DNA of 64,000 bases from Moringa oleifera (taxonomy: Eukaryota; Streptophyta; Magnoliopsida; Brassicales; Moringaceae): assembly GCA_021397835.1 (NCBI GenBank), contig JAJFZO010000049.1:3663001-3727000 (forward strand). The letters are read 5' to 3'. How positions within the stretch are numbered: the first letter of the stretch is position 1; each line of letters starts with the position of its first letter. The notes under the pieces are model-generated. The model was not told where the DNA came from. It worked only from the letters and a program-made list of their open reading frames with translations, and searched no databases. Shown here in pieces: positions 22,866 through 36,649 of this stretch. Position numbers and translations under genes: made by a program.

Positions 22866-25233
22866 CTCTCTGTCTCCTCGTTTCCCCTCTGATCGCGTTA
22901 TTTCCTCCTTTCACCTTTTGCTATTCCTCTTCGCCCTTGTGAGCACACCACAGGAAGGTTAGAAGCTTGAAGAGTTACGACGCCGTTTTTGGCCAGTTAG
23001 GGCGGACTAAAAGCCACGGCGCCGTCCGTGTACTGAGCAATTTTTGAATCTCTTTCAGAAAAGATTCGGCCTTTTTCTAATCTATTCTGGGCGTATTACT
23101 AAGGAATATGGAAGTAAATCTCTTAAACATGTCATGAGTTGAAATTGTGCATTAAAGATCAAAAGGAAAAAATGCTACAAATGTCACATGAACATGTTTT
23201 ACTGCTGAATTAACAAAGGTTTGTACAACATGAATTCCAATGACAACCTTCAAAATTCCCAATTGCGGAGAAACTAACATAGTATTCTCATTGTACATTT
23301 TTTGTTTCTTTTAAGTATTCCTTTATGGGTGTTTAATAGAATCAAGATCCATGCGCCTGCTGACAGAGTTGGCAATGTATCACGGAGGGCTGGAGGTGGA
23401 AGATGGCTGCAGAGACAGTCAAATGGACCCTTAAATGGGAATTCCTGGAGCCAATAAAGCTTGTTGATGAAATACCAAGGACCAGGCTATACCATGGAAG
23501 ATGTCCTGTAGATCAAAGATTGATATCTCAGTTAATCCACCATTCTGTAATCATGTTTCTTGCGACGACATCTGTGATGAGATTTTTGATCAGAAAATGT
23601 GTTCTCCCCTACCATCTCCATTTTTGTATCCTTATCTGGTGCAAGCAGAGAAGATGTCAGACTCTCATGGAAGCATATCAACAGTCAAAGAAGAACCCAA
23701 AAAAAAAAAGGAGAAAGGTAGACATACATTTGATAATCTATTTGATAGAGCTGAAAAAGCAACATTTGAACTAAAGTGTTCATAGGAACATTACACAGCC
23801 AATAAAGATGAACATTTATCAAAAAAATCTAATTTCACATCTTGCAGGAAGTGTCCTGTGATTTTCATCTACCCATGCCTCTGTGATTTTAATTTTAGCA
23901 TTTACTTAAAAGGATTTAGAACACACCTGGTCAAGGGATAGAAGGCATGCTCAAGAATAACTAACACCAGTGAAAATGAAAGGAAATACAATTATGGACC
24001 AAGCAGAGTTCTGAATCCTATGATTTCAGTTTGTTTAGGCATCCTCCATTCATACTATTGAAGCTATCATACAGATCCCTATACCAAAGTAACTACAATC
24101 AATAGACAATGGAAAATCAACACTTTTGGATGCCTCCAATGACAGTCAAATAAAAATTAATCTTTAGATTACTTGCCACCCTTAATCTTTACTATACCCC
24201 TCCTTAATTTTCCAACAGAGTACCCTTTGCTAACAATACAACCATTTAGTTGCAGTCTCTTATGAACTAAATGAGAATTTCAGTTTCGGTAAATCAGAAA
24301 TCTTTAAACTTGCAATCTAATTAAATCCATATAGGAATCATCATCCTCTTCTAGCATCTCCAAACATGACCACCATAACCAATAATATTGATAAATGGCA
24401 ATCCCTCTTCCCAAAAGCCAACTTAGTGACTATTCTGTTCAATATTCCTCATCATACTTCCAATCAAGATAAAACTGACCACAAGCTATCAAGAAAGGAG
24501 ACAACCATGCAAATATTATGAAACTCAAATAAACACAAAAAATCCTCTAGAGAATGTTCGAAAAATCACCAAAAGACACTGCCTTCCCTAAAACAGCAAA
24601 GAAATAATTTGATACTCAGCACCGGGGTAGCAGAATGCCAGCATCTGCTGACAAGAAAAAGCAACATGCTAGAAATTCTAGCAGGCTGCAAAAAGGAGCA
24701 CTAAAATAACCATGCAGCTTACTCTACTTCTCTGGCAATCAAAAGCTTAATTTGCCAGGATAATTAACAATCAGGATATATTACTAGGTGAATTCTGCCT
24801 GAGGGCTTTCAGCTTAAAGTTTCCTGATTTAAGATCACTCCTATGTTTTCTTCATTATTCTAGAAGCCAGATGCAATTTGCATAACCATATACAAGCAGG
24901 TCCAGGTTGAGTCAGATCCCCACAATCTACCTTCTCCAATCAGATAAATGGAAGAGATCCGATCAAATCCATGGCAAGTATCAGTCCCAATAGCATTAGA
25001 AAAACACCGCTGCTTTCTAGGAATTCCGAGCAAGCCTACAGGTGTCATGATGACGGCTAAACTCACCACTTGAGAAGCTTTTTTTCCCCCTTTCCCTTGC
25101 TAAGCTGCCTGACAAGCTAATTGGACGTTCTATTAGCACAAACGAGGCAATCGAAACAACCAATCAAGAAAGAAAGAGAGAATTCTAAAGACCGAGAGAA
25201 GATTCAAGATAAAGGAAAACCCAGAAAACCTAC
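22866..25233. other. Region between the LYR gene and the uncharacterised gene
   Basis: Next to 22865 is the LYR gene leader and promoter, locally G+C-rich. The remainder should contain the 3' part of the uncharacterised minus-strand gene, whose last exon I could not place with confidence. Two plus-strand frames at 23403-23785 look partly protein-like but are short, mutually out of frame and unidentified. Confidence 0.4.
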
Positions 25234-25963
25234 CTCCCAAATGGGCGCCCCAAAACAACAACTTAGCATCCTCCTCCTCCTCATCAAACTCATCTCCATA
25301 CCCAAACTCAGCATCCCCACGGTACCCGGGTTCGCTCCCGTACCCAGATTCATTGCCCTGCACATCAAATCCACCAAACTGCCCAAACCCAACACCACCG
25401 CCACCAATACTTTCCTTCTCCCCACTCCCAGAACTGTCCCTCTCCCTCCTCGGAATCCGTGCTTCGCTCACGTCGGACGCCCAGTTGGCGTCCCCACCGT
25501 TGCCGAACAGCTCCCCGCTAGAGTCGGTCCCCACTGCAACGGGGAAATCCGAGCAAGTTGCATGAGCCGCGGAGGCCCCCACGGAGCAGCACCTGCGGGT
25601 ACCGCTGCGATCACTGCTCCGACCCGAAACGGAGCGCGACCCGCGACGTCGCCGCTTCCTGGCTATTAGGCGAAGGCCACCGCGCTTGTAGTTCGGCGCC
25701 GTGGAGACAGGCTTGAAGCTGCTGTTATCGTCATCAATAAGAGAGAGCTTGGAGATGTCGATGGCTTCGATGGGGAAGGACGTAGCGCGATCGGGGAGGC
25801 AGGGGCGCTTGGTAGAGTGAAACCCATTGGAGTAGTAGGAGTAGGGCTTTGGGGAATCGGAGTCTAGGGTTTTGGCAGTGGGTTGGTGGAAGGGTCGCCA
25901 GGAGTGGAGCTGGAGGGTGCAGGAATCTACAGAGTGCCGCGAGTCCAAGTGTTTGTGCGACAT
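25234..25963 (-). CDS. Uncharacterised plant protein, main (first) coding exon
   Basis: The exon starts at ATG 25963 and encodes 243 residues plus one base, up to a GTAGGT donor at 25233. Without splicing the frame runs into 32 hydrophobic residues that look like intron. No named domain is recognisable. In order it shows: an N-terminal His/Ser-rich part; an IDISKLSL segment; a basic run RKRRRRGSRSVSGRSSDRSG near residue 101 that could be a nuclear localisation signal; a conserved-looking CCSVGASAAHATCSDFPVAVG; a Gly/Ser/Glu-rich stretch; and the acidic end EFDEEEEDAKLLFWGAHLG. I recall similar unnamed proteins in other dicots. One possible last exon is 24644-24616 (acceptor CAG at 24647-24645; residues AGILLPRC then stop), but this is weak. 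No function is assigned. Confidence 0.7.
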
Positions 25964-26862
25964 AGAGAAAGCCTTAGAGACTTTAGCAATGGTCTCAGGG
26001 ATTGAATCGGTGATGGTTACTCACACGCACAAACATGGAGAACGAAGATTGGGTAGCCTGAAACAGATATTCAGGCGGATTCAAGTTTTTGTTTTCTTTG
26101 TTTGGTAGGGGAAGAACTTGTTTGATCGGATTAGCTGGGAGTTGGATGAAGAATTTACCAGCCGATCTGCACTAGACTGTTGATATCCGATCACTTGCGA
26201 ATTTGTAAAGCCCACTTGAGTGTACGTCACCTCCGCCACTGCTCAAGTCTGGACTCTCACTTCCTTTGTAACTTGGGCATCTGCCGAAATGTCCGTCAAC
26301 TCAATTTTTGTAAGTCCAATACCGCTCCGAGCACGTATTTGTATTATTAAAGTATTACTAATTCGTTAATATATATAATTACATTCTGTATAAGCTATTT
26401 TTTTAAAGATGAGAGTGAATATCTTAAGGCCTGTGCACCAATAACATAGGGATTCTAAACCACTTTATTTGGATGTCTCTTTCTCTCTGGAAGTTTCCTT
26501 CTTCTGGATACATCTCTCCAGAATCGTGCTTAATCGCTGCCAAGTATACTTTTAAGAGTCATCCAGGGGCTCAAACAGCTCATGACCATTACCATGAAAC
26601 AATTCAAAGGCTATTGACTGCCACCTGCTACTGCCAAAGAACTCATGCAATACATCTCTCAATAACAAAATATAAATATGTATACTCCTTTGTTTTTCTA
26701 GTAATACACAACCAGAAAGCTGCGCTCACCTACTGGATCTGCACAGTATAAATGGTGCATGGCTGAAGTCCAGTTACAGACTTCAGCAACTATTAGAATT
26801 TACAAATAAATGCCAGCCTAACCAGTGAACAACTGCACCCCTAAGATTCCCTTTTTTTTTTG
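25964..26862. other. Promoter of the uncharacterised gene and helicase 3' flank
   Basis: The side near 25964 should be leader and promoter of the minus-strand gene at 25234-25963. The side near 26862 should be the 3' UTR of the helicase. An open frame at 26473-26751 has no family resemblance. No additional gene is seen. Confidence 0.55.
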
Positions 26863-29800
26863 TTAACTGTCATGTAGAGTCCTGTGAAGCTCAGCAGCAT
26901 AATCACCAAACTGGATGTCAGTAGGTGGGTGCAGGTCAAAAACATATGAGGTCGGCCTTGACACAAACATCGTTCTGCTAGTGGTGATTTTATCAAACGA
27001 CTCCCCAAAACTTGTTGTGTTGAATGGAAATGACTCTCTGAGGAAGAAGAAGCAGTCTCGGCCCAACTTTTCCACCTGAAACGATGACAGATAAATTAAA
27101 GCCTCTCATGATCATAAGATCCTAGGTAACACAATATAACCATCATCAGGATGTACATGAGTCAGATGAAAGAAAACCAAAAGCAAGCTCAAACCATGTA
27201 GTACTTTCCAGTAACAAGAAATTACCTGTAGTTGTGAAAATTTGATATTGTTCATCGTTAGGATAACTTGCACTTCAAACAGGGCATCACCTAATAGTCG
27301 GATGGCCAAATACTCGAAGAAATTCTGCACAAGAGTTTTCTGTCTATCCAGATTTTCACTGTAACTCTCCAGATTAAGAAACCATAGCACACACTTAACC
27401 TCATCCCATGGAATAAGGTTCTCCCCTCCTTGGGATATGATGGTCTGGTATGGATGGTGGAGCCCCCACAAAGTTCTCACACCTGTCAACGATGAGTCAC
27501 AAATGGAAGTCTCTGACAAACAAGATGTGGATATTATTTTGGATGCATCATAATGATGAGCAAGATTTGAGGTGAAATGCATGGTAGTGTCATCCAACAA
27601 AAGAATAAATCCATCAGACGATGTCGGAAAGAATCGTAGTAGAGATGCAGCACTAGCGTCACCACCTTCTGGCAGGCATGAAGTTGAGTGACTTGACAAT
27701 GCCGGTTGATGCAGATCATGGGAAAAGTAACATGAATCCCCATTCCGGCAACCCTGAAAATCAGAAACCTTCAGTTAAAATCCCACAAGTCTAGTCCCAA
27801 CCGTTAGCGAAGACATGCATCCAGTTGGCGTTCCCAGTTTTAACTCTTTATGTAGATTTGGAAAACTACATGCTTCACTGTCAATATAGTCCCAGCCAAG
27901 ATAATCTGACCATTAAGTCAGAACAATTAGTAAAGGGAGTGACTCTTTGAAACTCCGAAATTATCATCTTCACTTTACAGCTAGAACCTGGAGTGGCTAA
28001 AGAAATACATGAATTTTGTGCCGAAATAAATGACTGCTACATGCATATTCACATGCATTGATAATCTATCATTAACAGCAAGCAGGACTGTTAACACCGT
28101 AATCCATAAAAATTTGGTCAGAAAAATTTGCAGAGGTAAGAAGTTACAAATTAAACTGTAAAGAAACAGTCAAATCACAAATTATCATACTCATGATCAA
28201 CTCCAAATTATAAATATTACCCTAAGCAGAAGTACTATGTGATATTACTACTTCATCTCCAACTTCCTTCAGTTAAAAGGTGTGCTATAGAAAATATTGT
28301 GCCTACTCTAATGATAAATGTCCTTCAGTTGAATCAGTAATATCATATAAACAATATCACATAGAGGAGCCCTTGGTTGTTATCTGGATTGGGAACGTTT
28401 TGAGTAATTTAGCAACCAACAAGCAATAACAAAAACCTTTGACCCAAAAAAAAAAAAAGAAAAGCTTTATAAGTGATAAAAGAATCAACTTGGGTTACAA
28501 TGCAAAGTACCTGCAATGAGAAAAAGAATTTGCATACTGGTCTATTTGCTTGAAGAGAATGAGAAAACGCACAACTACTGCCCCTGTTGCAAGTTCCATT
28601 CATGAAAAAGACACATATAGGAGCGTCTCCATGAACAACAGAACCATCATCATTAATAGTCCTAAGCTGGTCATCAGATAAGCCTTCCATGCATTGAGCT
28701 CTTATCTGTTAGAAATAACAAGGAAATATCAATTATTATATCAACAACAACACACATAAGCAACATTAACAAAAATACCTCTTTGATGATGTTCGTCAAC
28801 TTTTCAGCAACACCATCTGTCTGGAACTTATTAGAAGCAACAAATGGTACAGCCAGGCATTTCCAAGTTTCACAAGATGGGTCAAGGTCATCATCATCCT
28901 CATAAAGTTCAACTGTATCTTCACATGGCTGACAATTGACAACGCAAGTATGCTGAAATTCATAGGGAATGCAGAACGTTGGTGAGCCATCACTTGTACC
29001 CACAAATTTGGGCCGAAAGCAGTGCACGGAGTTTAATATATCTTCATCTGAAAAGGAGAAAATAATAAATAGGGACTTTTGTAAGAAGAAAAGGAAAAAG
29101 GATAATGGAACAGTCTACATCATTTTAAACATGTAGTAGTGACTGCAAAAGGTTTGGAGAAGCAAATGTAATGATATTGCAGATCCATACACATTTCAGA
29201 GACATGATGTAATGACGACTGCACAAGATTATGGAAGGAGCACCATTCTTCTTCAACCTTGGGCAGCAGTGACTTTATAGCTTTGGTTTCATCAGACTTT
29301 AGAAGCCCTTTCAAGTGTTCAAGACGATGCTTATCCTTCAAGAAAGGAATTTTATTTTAAATCATAAAGTTCAACCCTTAACGCTAACAGCAGTGCCTAA
29401 ACTTACAACTTAAAAGGTAAAACATGCTATTACCTTAAAAATGCGTTGCCAAAACTCAAATGCACACAAGTTGGCTATGAGTTCTACCTCCTTTCGGCCA
29501 GTTAGAACAGAGCAGTTAGTATTCCCGTCAAAGTAGTTGGACATGTATTCTGTAAACTGAAGTTGAAGTCAAATTTATCAGAAAGGGACAACTGTTCAAA
29601 CAATCAGGCCACCAAAAGCTACAAAATTAGTGCAGTCACTAGACAATACCAAATGGTCATTGCCAAAAGGATGAAGGATCGGCAGAGGCATTGTATCCAT
29701 CAATACACCCAGAAGAATGCCTTCACAGAGCCGTCCAATTTCCCCAAATTTGACAACAAGCACAGAAGCATCAAAGGATAATGAGAAACTGGCTAGCACC

Positions 29801-32800
29801 CGTCCATAGAATGTAGGCTCATGTCGGCCCCTCCCAGATGCTTTTTTCAGGGCATGCATGTGAACAAGTAAAGTAAGTGCATCTTCAACAACTTCAGGTT
29901 CTGGTTGATCCAAAGCCTTCTGCAACAAAACTAAAACCAAAATAACATAATTTAGAGCCTCATCAACTTTTTCAGTAACTTATATGTGTATAATTTCATT
30001 CAAAATTCTTGGGTTGCAGTGTTGCAAATCCAACATCATAACCTGCCACCCCAAACCTCTGACCCAAATATGGCATTCATATTTCATACATTTTGATCCA
30101 GATACATAAATTTTGTATCCTGACATTTAAGCCTCTATAATACCATTCAATAAACTATAAGCTGTAATGTGCAAAAGAAGAGGACGTGAGCAAGTCAAAT
30201 GGCCAGGCAAAATTTTGATAAGTGCAAACATGATCAAATTTCTATGAAAGAATACCCACTAACAAACGATATTTGCTTGTACCTGACTTTATGTAAGTTT
30301 AGAAACCTTTAAAAAGAATTAAGGCTTAAAATTTATCTTAAGTCCTACATATAATTTATGTTCAACAATTAGTTTTAGCATACACTTGACCAACTTTCAA
30401 ATGTGCAAGGGCTTTTATCAGTCTGAGGCAAATCCAACATGGAAAATTTCATTCTTTCCACAGAGCTGAAAGTTGGACTGGCATAGGGTTCTTTGCTGAA
30501 TAAGATGGAAGATACTATTATCTTTATTACTATGTCAAAGTATGCAAAAAAGTGATCCAAAGTATGTGTTCATCATTGGGTGAAACCAAAAGCCCCCTCC
30601 CTTTAACCAATGACAATGCATGACATACAATTTATGTAATATCAGAATTAGACAGCAGTACCTTTAGGATCATTAATGGCTCTGGATTCAGTAGAACAAA
30701 TATGAAGCACTTGCTGTCTCAATGACAACCTCAGGATAGCAGGACGCTCATAATCCTCAAGCTTGCTGAAAAATGATTCTGTAACCAGCCGATATATCTC
30801 GCCATCACAAGTTCGACCAGTTCTCCCTCTACGTTGCTCAGCCTAAAGCATTATTTGGTGTCAAGAGTCAAAAAGAAAGAGATTTAAATGTATGAATAAA
30901 ACTTCCCAGGATACCTGAGATTTAGAAACCCAAACAAGTTCAGTAGCATCTCTTTTCCTTTTAGAATCCCAAAAGACTTGTAAAGAGCGGCATGAATCAA
31001 TAACAAAGGCCACTTTGGGTATCGTCACAGATGATTCTGCAATATTTGTGGCCAATATTACCTGTACAAACTTGTAATTTCAATGGACAGACATATGGTA
31101 GAAGGGAAAGTTAAAGAAGTAAATCTTCATTACACATCCTGTCGTTCCTTGCAAATTGCAGAAATGAACACACATGATCATGCATCTGGTGGAAAAGAAG
31201 CGGAACAGTTAAAGGGATACCTTACGATGGGATTTGCAGATTCTCATAGCCATGAGAGCTTGTTCAGTATCAATACTGCGATGTAAAATGTGAACCTTAA
31301 AAGAGGTACTAAATTGTTTCAGTAGATGCCATTGCTGTACCAGAGCATAGTATGTTGGAAGAAATATCAGAATGCTCTTTTCAATGTCTGGCTCATTTAT
31401 ATGAATATGCAAGACTAGATCATGAATAAGTTTGTGTACTTCAGGCTTCATGCCAGCATTAGCCATGGAAGGACTTGGTCCAGAACAATATGTTGAAGAT
31501 AACAGTTCTGAACTTCTTCCAAGAAGTTCTGTTACCTGTTCAAAGAATAGAAACACACTCATCACAGAAAGTTATGGCTTTGATATTAAAAATTCATATA
31601 CCACTAAAAACTGCAAAGAAGTCCCACTAAAATCTATATTTTACATGCCATTGCATTCCAAAACAACTTGAGCATGCCCAGAACAGCAAATTTTCTTATC
31701 CTATAACATATTAACTAAATATCACCATATCATTCATTTTAGCACTGCTTCGCTCCTTTATCCAGTGCAGCACCAATAATTAAGTTACTTGCACTGCCCT
31801 GGTTGCTTTCAGGATAAGCCCTTCATCTAACTTTAGATGGTTGAGATGCCAATTTAGGCCTATAATGATTTTCCCCATTCTTGATCTGCAAATATACGAC
31901 AGATAATTCCTAGTTGCTATGATCAAACCTCCCAATCACCAGTTTTGGAGGATAGCAGAGATGTCTCATTAAATATTTTGAACCCAGTGCATTATGACGG
32001 AAATCAAGTTTGCATGAAGATTTATATCAAGAAATAGACTATTATAGAGCATAATGTTATGCAAAAATGGATTTTTCCTTGGTAAATAAAGTTATGAATT
32101 GTCGGTACTAAATAAAAGTGCTGCACAAAAGCCAAAAGGCCCAAAGCAGCAAAAGAAATCAACCCAAACAGGGATCTCTTCACTACTTCCACTTGACTTA
32201 AGAGTTTAACCTGCTCAAGATATAAGACTCTTCGCTGGAAAAGGCTTTTCTGGTTTAAGCTTGGGATTGCAAGCACTTCAACTCTTTCACCTCTACCAAG
32301 CTCCTTAAAGTAATCCCTATATCTTGTAATATCAGCAGTTGCAGACATCAAAACCAGCCTGGAAAAAAGAAATCATAGTCATGCTTCAAGTGACCATGGT
32401 AAGAAGAATTTCCATAATATACTAGTCAAAGTGCCATTCACATCAAACATACAGAAAAATAAGAAAGAATAGTTTGATATGCTCCAAGTTCAAGGAGACA
32501 ACTCAATATGGGCCAACTCCTTCATGTAAGCATAACCCAAACTTTAACGGAACATTACAAATTCAGAAACACACTCAGAAAATTTAGGGTGGTAAAGAGT
32601 CAACCTGAGGTCGTTGTTTTTCAACAGAAGCTGTTTCACACAGACAAGAGCGAGATCTGACTCCACAGATCTTTCATGCACTTCATCAAGAATAATAACT
32701 TTGTAGTTAAGTGCCTTCAACCCCTTGTCTCTCATTTCATCCAACAATACTCCAGCAGTTTTGAAAACAAGCTTTGTTCTGCAAACAATATAAAGAACAC

Positions 32801-34812
32801 AGCACTGGTGAAAACTACTACAGAGATAACACGGGCACAAGTAACTGAGGAAGAGTAACAGCATCATAGAATAATTGTCTCTGCAGATTCTATTGCCCTG
32901 CCCATAGGATTTTCAGCAAGTAACTAACCAGGTACCATATAGATTACTTGTACATCATGAAGCTAATAATGATAACAGGGATGCTCAGTCTTGAATTAAA
33001 AGTATATAGGAAATTGCCTTGTTCTAAGAGAAGCCCTCAAAGTGGTTCCCAGTAATTAGATCCATCTCAAACATGAGAATATTGGTTATACTATCTAATA
33101 TGCCAGTTCCCTCCTCATAAGAAACATCTGAGTTCTAAAACCAAAAGCACAGTGCAAAAAGAGGTAACAAAAGAAAAGAATTTGAGAGAGAAGACTACAC
33201 TGCAGAAGACTGATAATATGAAGCAAGAAATTACATCGGCTAATATGTAGGATTAGTATAGCAAGTGAAGAATACCTTGGGGATAGGTGTTTCGAGTGAC
33301 CTATGTGATATCCAACTTCTCCACCTAGTTCACAGCTACGAGATTGCGCAACCATCTTAGCAACAGCCACAACAGCAAATCTCCTTGGCTGAGTGCATAA
33401 AATGGGTGCCACATTTGCTTCCAACAGAAACTGTGGAACTTGTGAGCTCTTCCCTTGATGAAAAAATTAACCAAATTTAAAAAAGAAACAAATCAATCGA
33501 AGGGAAGATTATTAAATCAAACTCAAATAAGAGGCAGATTTATCAGTTTAAGCAAACTAGTATGACGAGCTGTGAAAAATCAGAATTTCTCTTCTTTATA
33601 AATAACTATTATGTGACATTGACAAAACAAGTGTTGAATCATCACCAAATGATTGTATAAGAATAAAATTAACAAAACATCCATCTTGAAAACAGTTGGA
33701 ATATGACACAGCTTATTCCTAAGCTGATATAATTCATATTTACTAAGAAAATAGAGAAAGGGAAGGTACGAAGCAGCCAGTTATTTGGTTTGGCAAGTAC
33801 AAAAATATCAAATCGACAGAACCAACAATGCACATCTACATGCTCCGATCAAAATTTCCTTCTCAATTCAAAGGAAAGTACAAAGTCTGGCAATCAAAGT
33901 TTCATTTATCAACACTTCATAAATGTCAGGCCATCAAATGGAGCAAAAGCTTAAGCCTGACAGAACAACATTCCTCCTTAAAGAGGAAAAATTGTTAAGG
34001 ATACGAAAAAGAAAATATCACCAGTTCCTGCTAGGCCTTTTGGCCATTGCTCAGGGGTTAGTCTGTGAAAGAATGAGGTAGGTTGTGCCAGCTCTTTTTA
34101 ATTTCATTCCCAACTAAATAGCAGAAACATCATGTTTCCAATTCCATTTACCAACCCTTTTCTTTCTGTTGGTTATTTGTCCTCCGAAGAAAGCCCGTGG
34201 CCAGTAAATGGCATCACATGGGTGGAGTAAAATCAATTTCCAATTTTGGAAAATAAACCATAACAAAAGCGAAAATACAAAAAATAAGAAACTCCAATCT
34301 CCTCCTTCCTTAATTTTCTTAACAACCAACCAGAGCATTGCAGGCAAAAGTAAACAACTAGGTACTTCTCTAGTAATGAAAATCAGTGCTAAAGCCATAC
34401 TAAGGTCTCAAGAAGGAGAAACCAATTTAGACACTAACGTATATGAGGAATAAAACAAGCTTCAAAGACCACGGTACAACTCGATCTGGTCCAAAAACCA
34501 GAAAATCTAATTTCTTTTCTACTGGACTTTCTTATAAACCAATCAGACCCGAAGAAACAGAGACTACTAAAACGACCACTATACCAGTAATCATCAGCGA
34601 TCAAAAGCAAACAGCGAACAAACATAACAAAGCTAAAGACACTAAAAGGTACCGCAACCAGTCTCGCCGACGATAAGAGTAACGCGATTTTCGATTATTT
34701 TTTCGATGATTTTCTCCCTCAGAGCCATTACGGGGAGCGAAGAGAACTTAGAGGACGACAATGGAGACGAGTACGCAGAACTACACGAAGAAGTTGGAGA
34801 CGGTGACGCCAT
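26863..34812 (-). CDS. DExH8: DExH-box RNA helicase with two CCCH zinc fingers (DExH8 / C3H31-like)
   Basis: Fourteen coding exons on the minus strand: 34812-34653, 33453-33276, 32778-32605, 32358-32211, 31535-31221, 31061-30915, 30842-30662, 29930-29650, 29556-29434, 29335-29191, 29047-28779, 28705-28511, 27753-27226 and 27075-26863; 3057 nt, 1018 aa, all phases consistent. Helicase motifs in order: Walker A GETGCGKS (49-56, split by intron 1), motif II DEVH (144-147), motif III MSATAD, motif V TNIAESSVTIP, motif VI QRRGRTGR (377-384), then an HA2-like region ALDQPEPEVVEDAL. Two CCCH fingers follow, C-x7-C-x5-C-x3-H (Cys738 to His756) and C-x8-C-x5-C-x3-H (Cys765 to His784). It should be an ATP-dependent RNA helicase; RNA target unknown. 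The start is the second in-frame Met at 34812, giving MASPSP. At2g47680 is the recalled orthologue. Confidence 0.93.
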
Positions 34813-36649
34813 TATCAAAAGAAAATGAAAAAGGAACAACTCTCTCTTCTTCTTCTTCTTCCCCCTGTTCTCTTAGAAGACCTTTTGGCTTTTCTTCTTC
34901 TCTGCTAAGCAACTCTGGCACACTCACTAACGAATTAATATAGGAAAATGAAAAGCTTTGGACTCTTGGTCGCTTTTGCGATCCCTCTAACCCGGTCGCG
35001 CCATTGTACTTTTGGTTCTTTACCAGCCGTAATCAGATAAGGCCGAGTTCACCGGAAACTATTCTTGTGACCAAACTTTGACTATGGATTAAAGTCTTTC
35101 CTTCTCTTGGGTGACTTTTTTGTGATCTGGCCAATGGTGTGCGAGATTGAGTGGAGAATGTAGGATACAGGCGGAGTAGGTGGAGTAGATCCCATATTCT
35201 TCCCTAGCACGTTACCATGGAAGTAGGTCCCACTTTCATGTTGGGGAATCCATGTCGTGCCATCAGCATAACACGTCATTTTATCGGGAGCCGTTGATCA
35301 GGGAAGGCGACTTGATGATGATGATCAACGGTGATAAGAGCTTGTATGGGCCAATTTCAGTCACATTTATGTAAATATATATGTTTCTGTTAAAAAAAAA
35401 GGGTAAAATCGTAAAAACTTCATAAAATCTTAATGTTTAATCTTTGTTAGGAAAGAAATCAAAAGTAATATTACGTTTTTAAAGCAAAGAATACTGATGT
35501 TACAACCTCAATAATATTTTGATCTATCCATTATTTTTTAATCGGAGAGACAAAAAAAATTGATGAATGGAAACGTCAATTATGAGTTTCAACTTTAAGA
35601 GAGAGAAAAGAAACAAATTTACAGCATCAAAGCTATGATTTTCTCTTTTTTATTGATGCACATATCCTTTAAGACGGTGTGGTAAAAATATCAAAGAAAC
35701 ACAAATATGTCAACATATCTATCAAGCAAAGAAACAAAATTTTTTCGAAGAAAAAATTTTGGTAATTGACCCTTATTTACCAATCAAAGAAGCTATATTT
35801 TTTTACTTAATTAAAAAATTGATAATTAAAACTATTTAAAAATAGTAAATGGCAAAATTAAAAAATATAAAAATAAACGATTTTTAATATTGTTTAATAA
35901 TAGACAAATCTGTGAGATAAAGCAATAATTAAGAGATTAACAAAATGCCATTAAGTAATTTTTAACACTCAAGTCAGTAAAGAACTGGATTAAGTTTAGT
36001 TATGGATAATATAGTTTCAGTGAGATATATCTCAGATCTTTTTTTTATAGTTTGGTCGAAAGGTATATTAATTATTTTGATACGATTTGTTTTGACTTTG
36101 ATATGCGAGATATCAACTTATTTTTACTTTAAATAAGGTAGTTGATCTCTTTATTTTCTAATATCATTTTATTTGTGAGGTACCAATGTATCGTAAGACC
36201 TTATTGACTACATTATTATAATGTTGATTTTTCAACGCCCTCTCTTGCTAATACTTGATTGTCTATCATGGACATGCTCAATCTTTTGTTATCAGTTATT
36301 TTTTAAGTATGAGTGTACTTTTTCAATTAATATTCGGTTAAACCTTAATTAAATTGTTTGTCATGTGATCAATGACGATAATTAGGCTCAATGTAGATCT
36401 AGTTACATCAATTGATAATTATTTTTGTAAAAAAAAAATCTAAAAATACTTATGGTGATTCTCAACGGAAACTTTCTTTTTAACTCTTTGGTGATACCAA
36501 ATATCTCTCAACATAGATTCTATTTGGTGATCCCTTCCATGAATGATTAATTGTGGTTAGCATTTTTAGCAACTTTCTCACATATTTAATTAACCTATTT
36601 CAACATCTTAACTGTAATTTATTTTGATCATTTCGTCGTCCCTTAAGGA
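34813..36649. other. Helicase upstream region and AT-rich DNA
   Basis: The first 200 bases or so are probable leader and promoter of the helicase gene, with CT-rich sequence. A short minus-strand frame at 35082-35279 is unsupported. From about 35370 on, the DNA is AT-rich and non-coding by eye. Confidence 0.55.

Noticed and set aside
23403..23785. Plus-strand frames of 123 and 94 aa that look partly protein-like
   Set aside because: They overlap each other in different frames, lack convincing splice joins and have no recognisable motif.
24860..25069. 69 aa minus-strand frame as the continuation of the uncharacterised gene
   Set aside because: No suitable acceptor and phase with the donor at 25233, and its content is not conserved-looking.
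25121..25669. 182 aa plus-strand Pro/Thr-rich frame
   Set aside because: It is the antisense shadow of the GC-rich exon at 25234-25963.
31211..31220. GTATCCCTTT donor in the helicase as a U12 site
   Set aside because: An extra C disrupts the U12 consensus and no branch-site match precedes the acceptor at 31062.
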